Shown piece after piece: positions 47,350 through 56,853 of a DNA stretch of 64,000 nt. The stretch's first letter is position 1; each line of letters begins with the position of its first letter. The DNA comes from Papilionanthe hookeriana x Papilionanthe teres (Eukaryota > Streptophyta > Magnoliopsida > Asparagales > Orchidaceae): NCBI GenBank assembly GCA_022702705.1, contig CM040427.1, positions 72,965,283 through 73,029,282 on the forward strand, read 5' to 3'. Under the pieces are notes generated by a model. That model saw only the letters and a program-made list of their open reading frames with translations, was not told the origin of the DNA and searched no databases. Both the position numbers and the translations under genes were made by a program.

Positions 47350-49066
47350 TCCTGAAGAACTTGTCATTCCAATTCAGGAGGAGACACCTGCAAACTCAAT
47401 GCTAGATTCAGAAGAAATCACAGAAGTCAACTTAAGAAGTGGAAGAGTTCTACCTCCGAGAATGGGTCCAAAGGACAAAGGAAAGCAGGTGGTTGTTCGA
47501 GGAAGAACCAACCTCGGCGAAGAAATGCCCATTCGAGAAGAAAACGAGGCACATGAAAACAAAGTGGACTACAACGTGCTAGCCCATCTTAGGAAACTAC
47601 CGACCAGACCGAGCATCTACGACGCTCTCATCTTATCGAAAGGAGATGAGAGAAGCTCGATCGAGGCCTTACTTGATCCGGAAATTTGCTTAGCTCGAAT
47701 GGCCGGAGAGTCCTTAGATGAGGTTTGCTCGTTAAAGGAACGACGAGGTGTTACCTTCACGGACAATGATCTATTACTTGGGACGACGAGACCACAACCG
47801 ACCATTGTACATTTCGGTTACAATTGGGAAGTTTACACTCTCCGAGTATTGGTGGATCCGGGAGCATCAATTAATATAATGAATCTTCGAACGCTAGCAT
47901 ACTTGGAAATTGATGCTCGCGAGCTCGAAGCGAACAAAATGTTATTAAGAGGATTCAACCAGAAAGGAGAAAGAGCCCTCGGATCAATAACACTGCTAAT
48001 GAAGACCGGTGACTTAGCAAAGACAACCGCGAAATTTCACATAATTGATTCAGAAACGTCGTTCAACGCTCTGCTGGGCCGACCGTGGATACATGAAAAC
48101 AGGATGGTACCATCATCTCTACATCAATGCATTAAATACTACGATGGAGGGGAACAATGCATTAAAGGTGACTTGCAACCGTTCTCCGTACATGAAATTG
48201 GAATCCATGAAGATGCAGCTTATTATGCACCTCCGAAGAAAGCAATCTTCTCCAGAGATACCATAACAAATAAAACAAAGGAAATTTGGGACAACGAAGA
48301 ACCTGAAATTCTAGTCCAACGATCACTCACCACTCCCTTACGGCGAGATGGTGAAGGTTTCTCCACGACTCGCATCCGAGGTCGAGGCCGGGGACGAGGT
48401 CGTGGCGGAGACGTTAGGACGATTGGACGGAGGAAACTAGCCATTAATGTTGATTGGGAAGATAGTTCGAAGAAGAAAAAGAAATCAAACAAGAAGCGAG
48501 CGACAATAAGTCGGAAGAAGCCGCAATTCGGAATCCCTCTCGAAGATGAAAGAAACGAAGAATATAAATCGATGTACGAGAAGATTAACCACTATGTACA
48601 TACTATGACCCCGACCCCGATCCATTCTAATAAGATCGAGGGTATGGAGGTCAAAGAGGTACGTAGCGGTGGTGCGAAGCCAATCAAATTCTACCGTTGT
48701 GTTCCTTCCTCCAAAGCCGAAAACAATGTACAATTTGAAGATGCTACTTCATCAGAATTAATGGAATTACCTTTTGAGTGGTACTCTCCCTGTGTTCAAA
48801 ATTTAATTCAGCGTGGTTTCTTACCTCGACAATGGACAAAATGTCAATCACAACATTTTGAAAATTTATGGAATAACTCCGGTCGTCCACCCAATTCAAA
48901 ACATGGTCTCGGATTCGGCACAGTAGGATCAGTTGACGATACTGAATTTTGCATAGTTGTCACCTGCGAGTCTAATGAAAACTGCATGGAAACTACAGAA
49001 GAACTCGAAGATTTACAAATTGGAGACGCTCCACCGAATTCGAAGAAGAGATCAAATCTACAATAG
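47231..49066 (+). pseudogene. pro: Tat/Ogre protease and linker to RT
   Basis: Retropepsin that would cut the polyprotein. Catalytic segment LVDPGASINIM (Asp codon 47855-47857). Ser, Thr or Gly normally follows the Asp, so the Pro (CCG) probably inactivates this copy. FNALLGRPWIH near 48062-48094 is the second conserved segment. Downstream, an Arg-Gly run (GRGRGRGRGG, about 48379-48408) and a Lys-rich stretch precede a region ending in HGLGFG (about 48900), resembling the linker before RT in Tat elements. The frame ends at 49066 while the RT approach (TIDELTEVNLGTSEEPRP) continues in another frame. Ogre elements often have an intron in this area; I cannot assign one. Confidence 0.82.
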
Positions 49067-49934
49067 ATGAGTTAACGGAAGTTAACTTAGGTACTAGCGA
49101 AGAACCTAGACCTACCTTTGTTAGCTCCTTACTCAATAAAGAAGACTCCGAAGAAATAATCAAGTTATTAATGGAATTTAAAGACTCGTTTTGCTTGGAG
49201 CTACGATGAGATGTCGGGTTTAGCTCCGGAGGTCGCAGATCCATAAGCTACGGGTGGATCCTCGCTACGTTCCGATCGGACAAGGTCCCGGAAGAATGCG
49301 TCTAGAAATCGAACAACAAGTCATAGCTGAAGTTAAAAAGCTAATAGACGCTAAATTTGTCCGTGAAGAACAATACCCGACTTGGTTAGCCAACGTGGTA
49401 CCGGTCGGGAAGAAGAATGGTCGGATCGGAATTTGTGTAGATTTCAGAGATTTAAACAAGGCATGTCCAAAAGATGAATTTCCCCTACCGATCCCAGAAT
49501 TAATGATCGACATCGCTTCAACACATGAAATATTCTCATTCATGGATGGATCTTCAGGGTACAACCAGATAAAAATGGCTCTAGAAGATGAAAAACTTAC
49601 AGCATTCAGAACGCCGATCGGAGTATATTGCTACACAGTGATGTCATTCGGACTGAAGAACGCAGGAGCAACCTACCGGAGAGCGATGACAAGAATTTTT
49701 GATGATCTCATCCACAATCAAGTCGAATGTTACGTGGATGATGTGGTCATCAAAAGAAAAGTAAAGGAAAACCACTCGTATGATTTGAGAATTGTTTTCG
49801 AACGATTAAGACAATTTAACCTTAAGATGAATCCCTTAAAATGCGCCTTCGGCGTCACCTCCGGGAAATTCTTAGGATTCGTTGTCCGGCATCGTGGAAT
49901 TGAAATCGACCGGAAAAGATTAAAGCTATCTTAG
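49067..49934 (+). pseudogene. RT: Tat/Ogre reverse transcriptase
   Basis: The pre-RT segment LGTSEEPRP lies in a frame open to about 49200 and is frameshifted there. From 49254 the polymerase domain is open: RMRLEIEQQVIAEVKKLI, FRDLNKACPKDEFPLP, FSFMDGSSGYNQI, MSFGLKNAGATYRRAM and the catalytic YVDD (49731-49742). LKMNPLKCAFGV leads to the thumb. The frame closes at 49934, where another indel shifts into the RNase H connection. The polymerase palm looks complete. Confidence 0.92.
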
Positions 49935-50349
49935 AAATGCCGCCTCCCAAAACCTTAAAACAACTACGATCTTTTCAAGGGAAGCTGGCATATCTTCGAC
50001 GCTTTATCTCGAAACTTGTCGGTAGGTGTCGGCCTTTCTCGGCATTAGTTAAAAAGGACGCCAAATTTATTTGGGAAGAGAAATCCCGAGAGGGCCTTCG
50101 AGGACATTAAACAATATTTAATGACACCTCCCGTCTTAGCAGACCCGGTCTCGGTGTAGACCGCCGATACTTTATACCGCGGCTTTAGACGACTCTCTCG
50201 GAGCCCTGTTAGCCCAGGTCAATGATGAGGGTAAAGAAAATGCTCTTTACTACCTAAGCCGTCGTTTACTTCCGACGGAAATAAGGTATCCCGCAATCGA
50301 AAAGCACTGTTTAACCCTGATCTTCGCCTCTCAAAAGCTCAGGCACTAC
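49935..50349 (+). pseudogene. RH: Tat/Ogre retroviral-type RNase H, broken
   Basis: The connection (LRSFQGKLAYLRRFI-like text near 49965-50015) and RNase H pieces (SLGALLAQVNDEGKE, ALYYLSRRLLPTE, IEKHCLTLIFASQKLRHYM at about 50195-50350) are present but spread over frames. In Tat elements this first domain is usually degenerate next to the second RNase H that follows. Confidence 0.8.
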
Positions 50350-50991
50350 ATGCTTTCTCATAAGGTCAACATGATCTCGAAATTTAATCCATTACAATAC
50401 TTGATGACCCGTCCAACGCTTTCCGGCAGACTTGCCAGATGGTCAATGATATTATTGCAATTCGATATAACTTTCGTGCCTCTTCGTGCCGTAAAGGGAC
50501 AAGTCTTAGCAGACTTCCTCGCGAGCACACCCTTTGCCGGCGAATCTCCTCTCGATGACGACTTGCCGGATGAACAAATAATGAACCTAGAAGACCCTGA
50601 TGATCGACGTTGGGAATTGTATTTCGACGGAGCATCTTCAGCACACAAAGACGAAGAATCGCAAGTGATAGTGCCCGGTAAGGCAGGGATCAGACTAATA
50701 TTTATAACACCGGTGCGAGGGATGTTAAGATATTCCTACCACTTAACAGAGCCGTGTACAAATAACGAAGCAGAATACGAAGCCCTCATAACAGGGTTGG
50801 AATTAACTATTCAAATGGGTATAAAAGACATCAACATCTATGGGGATTCGCAGTTAATCATTCAACAGATCGCCGGACAATACGAAATTTTAAAACGAAG
50901 ACTTGAGCAATACTTCCAGGTATGCCATACGATTGTTGGAACAGATTCCGAATGTGACAATCTACAAAATTCCCGAAAAGAAACGCTTTAG
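50350..50991 (+). pseudogene. aRNH: Second RNase H (archaeal-type, Tat-specific)
   Basis: Starts in the connection FNPLQYLMTRPTLSGRLARW and LADFLA, then a complete second RNase H fold. Catalytic residues are visible in WELYFDGASS (Asp codon 50626-50628), NNEAEYEALI (Glu) and IYGDSQLII (Asp). Acquisition of an additional archaeal-type RNase H is a defining trait of plant Tat-lineage Ty3/Gypsy elements and probably supplies RNase H activity. This is the best preserved domain of the element; a frameshift near 50960 ends the frame before the integrase. Confidence 0.9.
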
Positions 50992-52513
50992 CGGACGCGC
51001 TAGCCCGTCTCGCAAAAGAATTTGCTCGTTTGCAAGATGAATCGATGGAAGTGTCGGTTCACGGACGTCGGAGTCCTGTCGCGGCTCGACATAGACACAA
51101 TACACAAATCGGAAAAAGGAGAAGAATCGGTTGCAACGAGTAACGTGAAAACACGAGAAGATTGGCGACGGCCGTTAATAGATTACACCGCAAACGGGAA
51201 AACTACCGGACGATGGGTCGTTAGCCATCGGATCAGAAAAGAACTCCGTCCTACGCATTAATAAACAACACATTATACGAGAAGGTCTTTTGATCGGATG
51301 TGGCTAAGGTGCCTAAGCGGGTCCGAGGCCCGTGAAATCGTTAAAGAGGTGCATTCGGGACTCGTGGCGCTCACCGGTCGGGTCCGAAGATGAAAATGAA
51401 AATTAAAAGACTAGGGTACTACGGCCCTCGATGATGACCGATCGCATGAAAATCGCCAAGAGCGCGTCACCGGTGCCGAGTGCACGGAGTGGTTCTACAC
51501 CAACCCCCAAATGTGCTACATCCGACAATTGCGTCGTGGCCATTTGAATGTTGGGGCACGGATATAGTGGGTCCAATAGAACCACCGTCTTCAAAAGGAC
51601 ATCGCTTCATTCTTGCGGCTACAGATTACTTTTCTAAGTGGGCGGAGGCGGTTCCACTTAGAGAAGTGAAAGCACATCACGTGCTACAATTTTTCAAGAA
51701 CCAAGTTGTCTACCGTTTCGGAGTGCCGCGTAGGATCATCTCAGATAATGGGTCAGCATTCAGAAGCACGCAAATCAACAATTTTGTCAGGAGACACGGA
51801 ATCGGCCGGCGGTATTCAACAATTTACTACCCAAGAGCAAACGGCTCAGTCGAGGCTTTTAATAAAACTCTCGTTCAAATTTTAAAGAAGACTTTAGACG
51901 ACAATAAGAGAAATTGGCACGAGAAGTTATTAGAAGCCTTATGGGCCTATCGGACAACCTTCGAACTCCTACTCGAAGCTACACCTTACGCTCCGGTGTA
52001 TGGGTCCGAGGCGAGTGTTACCCTAGAGGTCCGGCTTCCTTCACTCGAATTGCAGTTGCAAACAAGATCACGACGAAGAGAATGCCGGATTACGACTAGA
52101 GGAATTGGAAAGCACGGAAGGGAAAAGACTTGCGGCGCGACGGAAATTTAGAACTATACCAAGCTAAGATGGTTCGAGCCCATGACGGACTGGTCCGCCC
52201 AAGAACCTTCAAAGTTGGTGACTTAGTTCTCGTTCTCAAAAGACCTATTCTTGCACACCACAAGATAGGAGGAAAATTTGAACCCACTTGGGAGGGACCA
52301 TTTGTAGTTGAGGCGATCTACTCGGGAGGCTCCTACCGGCTAGTGAAGCTGCCAAGGAGAACGACATATGCTTCCGATCGATGGACGATACTTGAAAAAA
52401 TATTACGCTACTCGATGTTTCGAAGGAATGAATTTTCCATCCCTAGAAGCACGGGTGAAGTAATTACTTATGGTCGGGTCCGAACCCAAAATAATAAAAA
52501 TGTGCTAAAATAA
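50992..52513 (+). pseudogene. INT: Tat/Ogre integrase
   Basis: The zinc-binding region (about 51270-51480) is decayed (EVHSGL is left of the HHCC motif). The catalytic core is open in 51480-52151: GTDIVGP (Asp 51561-51563), DNGSAF (Asp 51744-51746) and NGSVEAFNK (Glu 51852-51854). The last two are 36 codons apart, the canonical DD35E spacing. The C-terminal domain is in a separate frame, 52130-52513: VGDLVLVLKRP and GGKFEPTWEGPFVVEAIY, a GPY/F-like module. Stops and indels near 51400, 52100 and in the upstream linker break the gene. Confidence 0.92.
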
Positions 52514-52996
52514 ATAAAATCATGATAATAAAGTTTTCCTTGTTTTCTCTTCCATATCAAAATCTCTTTCCTGATCTTATCCCACTTCATTCCTGTTAAA
52601 TTGAAAAATACAAAAGTAATAAAAAAAGCTGTCTTCGATAAACATTTTCTTAATGTTCTTGTTCTTAGTACGGCCCACGATCCTTTTCCTTGTCTTTTCG
52701 CGGGGAAATGTCGAACGGGTGGTTGGTCCCGAACTTTAGAAATGGCGTAAGCCTTGCACTCGACGAAAATAGGGTGAAAGATGGAGCGATAATAGAGATT
52801 GACTCGAATTCGCACCGGCGGAGCTGCGCAATACGAGGAAAGTGGCCGGGTCCCGATTGACCGAGAGGAACCGCCCGGTCGGACGAGTAATGAAAGTGGG
52901 TGGCCCGAGCCACCAATCCGAGTAGTAAGAAAAGAAAAACAAACACCGAAGAGGACAAGAGAATCGAGTCCGTAGTCGCTACGGCGGAGGGCGAGC
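52514..52996 (+). other. Spacer between integrase and ALKBH-like ORF
   Basis: AT-rich first half, CpG-rich second half. The latter may hold decayed N-terminal coding sequence of the following ORF (short pieces such as YEELLSRQLNEEIK near 53020 in another frame). The minus-strand openings here are not convincing genes. Confidence 0.5.
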
Positions 52997-54297
52997 TTGT
53001 CGGCGCCGCGCCACGAAAGTCGGGAAATACGAAGAGCTACTCTCACGACAACTCAACGAAGAAATAAAAATCGCCGTATCCGCAAGATGTTAACTAAATT
53101 AGCGGCGGACCGGCGCGACGAGACGAGTTGCTACTGCCGGTGCATATACTTCGAGGATACCGGTTCGCCGGGAACTCGAAGGAAGGAGGCCGACTCCGAG
53201 AATAACGAAGAAACCAGGGAAATCTCGAGAAGAACAGAAGAAAGAAGGCTACAACGCCACCAGATAAAGTCACCAGTAATGCATGACCTTGTTGCGGAAG
53301 CAACCCCGGAGGATGTCCCGACGGACGTCATCCCCGAGGAGCCAAGGTATGCAGGAGAACGTGAAGGGATTGAGCCATATATCCCACAGTACATCACCAG
53401 GCCTCGCCATTTGCAAATTATCCCAGAATACGAGCTAGAAAGAATACAGAAGGTCGAGAAGAAAACTTTTGAATACTTCGAGAGAATCAGAGGCAGGAGG
53501 ATCAATATACTAGAAGGCCTCGAGCTACATACAGACGTGTTCTCAGAATACGAACAACAACAAATCGTAGATTGCATCCGGGATTTGAAAAAGATGGGTC
53601 GAGCAGGTCGCTTAAGAGAAAACACTTACTCAGAACCCCGGAGATGGATGCCAGGGAAGGGGAGAATTACAATACAATGTGGATGCTTGCTACAACTTCG
53701 CGAGAAGACGGGAAGGGAAACCCACCGGGGATACTCCGTCATGGCCGAGTGGATCCAATGCCATTAGTCATTAAAAGGATGGTAAAAAGAATGATAGCAT
53801 GGAGGGTGCGCCGACGGATTGCATACCCAACGGTTGCATCATTAATATTTACAAGAAGGGTGATTGCATACCCCCGCACATAGATCACCACGACTTTGTC
53901 GGACCTTTCTGCACGGTTTCTTTTCGAATGAGTGTAATATCATGTTCGGATCCGACCTCCGGATAGCGAGCCCGGGTGAGTTCCGAGGGCCGATAAAGAT
54001 ACCATTACCGGTAGGTTCCGTCATGATGCGAAGGGAAACGGAGCGAGATGTTGCTAAACATTGCATACCGGGAGTACCGGTGAAGCGGATCTCGGTTACT
54101 TTCGGAAGGATGGACGACAAGAAAGCACCTTACCACTTCCGACCGGACCCGGAGCGGAGAGCCTCCGCCTTACGAGCTGTGAGTTACATGGAAAATATTA
54201 CACCTCCAACGTACATCCATACGGCGTCCTCGCCGAGGATGGCTTGGAAGGTGATGTTATTGACCATGCACCTCACTATTCGGACATGGATTTTTGA
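52997..54297 (+). pseudogene. AlkB-like 2OG-Fe(II) oxygenase (ALKBH9/ALKBH10-type RNA demethylase) carried by the retrotransposon, frameshifted
   Basis: ALKBH9/10 proteins remove N6-methyl groups from adenine in RNA using 2-oxoglutarate and Fe(II). The frame from 52997 has a charged N-terminal part, then GLELHTDVFS (53516-53545) and WMPGKGRITIQ (53645-53677). The domain continues in a second frame (GNPPGILRH, DPMPLVIKRM; about 53715-53800), a third (CIPPHIDHHDF, about 53860-53897) and back in the first (ECNIMFGS, IPLPVGSV, VAKHCIPGVPVKRISVTF; 53930-54105). The metal ligands His (53877-53879) and Asp (53883-53885) of HxD, the distal His (54059-54061) and the 2OG-binding Arg (54086-54088) are all present. 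At least three indels (near 53700, 53810 and 53925) break it, and the C-terminus is ambiguous (stop at 54297 in one frame). It lies in sense orientation between integrase and PPT, has no visible introns, and is flanked on both sides by element sequence, so it is part of the retrotransposon. Demethylase activity is inferred from family only. Confidence 0.9.
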
Positions 54298-55034
54298 CGG
54301 ATACCTTTTTGGATAGATCGACAAAGATCATACATAGTCCGTTTTGAGTCTATATGGATTGTATGAGATGTATTCCGGATCAAGTTGTATGATGTATCTT
54401 CAGCATGATTGGAATGAAAGTGATGATGTCACATTTTTGGCCTTCACCTCTTTTGTGCAAATTGACTGGGAAACGCCATTAAAGTTAAACGAACTTCGAA
54501 CAAAGAACAGAAAAGACAAAAAATAAAAAAAATAATAATAATAATAAAATAAAAATAAAATAAAATAAAATAAAGAGAAAATAAAAATATAGATAATAAA
54601 TGAGAATTATTTTTCCATTAAAAATCCAAACATAAAAATAACTTCAAAATCCACGTGAACGCTAAATAAAATTCACATGAACATTAAATACACGACTAAA
54701 AAAATTTGGAAAGTTAAAGGACAAAAAAATGAAAATGAATCTCGAATCGGATCCCACTCTAAATTCATCTTTTCAAACATTTCAAATCGACTCCAAATCG
54801 AAATTTATCTCAAGAAACTTTGAAATTCTCTCGTCGGGACAACTCTTCCTCACAAGAGACCCACACTTCGATTTCGAACCCTAAACCTTTTTCGTCACAT
54901 CGAAATCATTTCGACTTTTGTGGCCTACCTTTCTTCTCGTATGGAGATCGACTAGGTCTATTGACACGGAGCCACGAGCTTTGTCTGATTTGGTTCTGAT
55001 GGCATGAGACTGGGTCCCTCTTCACACAAATAAA
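54298..55034 (+). other. 3' spacer before the tandem array
   Basis: AT-rich with a simple A/T tract (about 54515-54590, AATA/AAATA units). No ORF seen. Confidence 0.7.
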
Positions 55035-56400
55035 CTTCCGAGATTGGAACCTCGTTCCAATTCTCATTAAACTTCTGAGATTGGAATCTACTTCCAATTC
55101 TCATTAAACTTCTGAGATTGGAATCCACTTCCAATTCTCATTAAACTTTCGAGATTGGAATCCATTTCCAATTCTCTTTAAACCTTTGAGATTGGAACTA
55201 GTTTCCAATTCTCATTAAACCTTTGAGATTGGAACTAGTTTCCAATTCTCATTAAACCTTTGAGAATGGAACCAGTTTCCATTTCTCATTAAACCTTTGA
55301 GATTATAACTAGTTTCCAATTCTCATTAAACCTTTGAGATTGGAACCAGCTTCCATTTCTCTTTAAACCTTTGAGATTGGAACCAGTTTCCATTTCTCTT
55401 TAGACCTTTGAGATTGGAACCAGTTTCCATTTCTCTTTAAACCTTTGAGATTGGAACCAGTTTCCATTTCTCATTAAACCTTTGAGATTGGAACCAGTTT
55501 TCATTTCTCTTTAGACCTTCGAGATTGGAACCAGTTTCCATTTCTCCTTAGACCTTTGAGATTGGAGCCAGTTTCCATTTCTCCTTAAACCTTTGAGATT
55601 GGAACCAGTTTCCAGTTTCCATTTCTCATTAAACCTTTGAGATTGGAACCAGTTTCCATTTCTCTTTAGACCTTTGAGATTGGAACCAGCTTCCATTTCT
55701 CTTTAGACCTTTGAGATTGGAACCAGCTTCCATTTCTCTTTAGACCTTTGAGATTAGAACCAGTTTCCATTTCTCTTTAGACCTTTGAGATTGGAACCAG
55801 TTTCCAGTTCTCTTTAAACCTTTGAGATTGGAACTAGTTTCCAATTCTCATTAAACCTTTGAGATTGGAACCAGCTTCCATTTCTCTTTAAACCTTTGAG
55901 ATTGGAACCAGTTTCCATTTCTCTTTAGACCTTTGAGATTGGAACCAGTTTCCATATCTCTTTAGACCTTTGAGATTGGAACCAGTTTCCATTTCTCTTT
56001 AAACCTTTGAGATTGGAACCAGTTTCCATTTCTCATTAAACCTTTGAGATTGGAACCAGTTTCCATTTCTCTTTAGACCTTTGAGATTGGAACCAGTTTC
56101 CATTTCTCATTAAACCTTTGAGATTGGAACCAGTTTCCATTTCTCATTAAACCCTTGAGATTGGAACCAGTTTCCATTTCTCTTTAGACCCTTGAGATTG
56201 GAACCAGTTTCCATTTCTCTTTAGACCTTCGAAATTGGAACCAGCTTCCATTTCTCTTTAAACCTTCGAGATTGGAACCAGCTTCCATTTCTCTTTAAAC
56301 CTTCGAGACTGGAACCAGATTCCGGTTCTCTTTAAACCTTCGAGACTAGAACCCGATTCCGGTTCTCTTTAAACTTTCGAGGTCGGTACCTAAATTCGAT
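55035..56400 (+). repeat. Tandem array, about 36 units of 37 bp
   Basis: Each unit contains GAGATTGGAA, a short loop, TTCCATTTCTC and a CTTTAGACCTTT spacer. Each can fold into a hairpin (GAGA/TCTC and TGGAA/TTCCA arms). Units at both edges differ from the central ones; one unit near 55610 has a small internal duplication. There are no unique spacers, so this is not a CRISPR. Satellite-like arrays in the 3' untranslated region are known from Ogre elements. Confidence 0.95.
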
Positions 56401-56812
56401 TCTCATCCCCTTCAATCAACATTTAAACTTCGATTCTCATGCTGCGGCTGGTACCCCGATTCCAGTTTTCTCCACAATCCCGGGATTGGAACCTCGTTTC
56501 GAATCCAAACTTCAGATCCAAATTTCCTCAAATTGATTTTAAACCAAACTTCAATCTAAATTGAAACTCAAAATCTAAACTTACACATCAAAACTTAAAC
56601 TAAAACAAAACGAAAATCTAAATCGAAATCCCCCCAGATCATGTGATTTGGGACTCACCTCCTTTTCCTTTCCCCAGCGAGAGTTCAGGAATCTCCAGTC
56701 TCAGAGATATACTTGACACTCCCCAGCGGAAATTCTTCTACTTCGTCCTAAGTTTGTCACTTGGACATCTGTGTTGGTTTTGTTGATCTTTTCGGTAAAC
56801 GCCAATACTTGC
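56401..56812 (+). other. Spacer between tandem array and PPT
   Basis: C/A-rich then mixed sequence. No ORF and no repeat apart from degenerate array units at its start. Confidence 0.6.
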
Positions 56813-56833
56813 GGTGTGCTTGGTTAGCACACC
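56813..56833 (+). other. Hairpin directly before the PPT
   Basis: GGTGTGCT-TGGTT-AGCACACC, perfect 8-bp arms with a 5-nt loop. It ends one base before the G-rich PPT segment. It could fold in the genomic RNA next to the plus-strand primer. Confidence 0.75.
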
Positions 56834-56853
56834 ACACCTATTGGGGGTCCATT
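56834..56853 (+). other. Polypurine tract region, giant element
   Basis: ACACCTATTGGGGGTCCA followed by TT and the LTR start at 56854. Its exact 18-nt reverse complement is at 43825-43842. Confidence 0.7.

Noticed and set aside
49265..49564. Minus-strand ORFs across the RT and protease regions (47374-47562, 48223-48492, 49265-49564, 50358-50648)
   Set aside because: Antisense shadows of the pol coding sequence.
52468..53046. 192-aa minus-strand ORF and overlapping shadows (52665-52958)
   Set aside because: No domain; they overlap the integrase end and the ALKBH-like ORF start on the opposite strand, with low-complexity Ser/Phe/Leu content.
55511..55696. Minus-strand ORF with repeated NGNWFQSQ-like text
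   Set aside because: It is the 37-bp array read through; the unit length is not a multiple of three and the opening is accidental.
55035..56400. Regular short repeats resembling a CRISPR array
   Set aside because: Units of 37 bp follow each other without unique spacers, inside a plant retrotransposon 3' region. It is a tandem satellite-like array.
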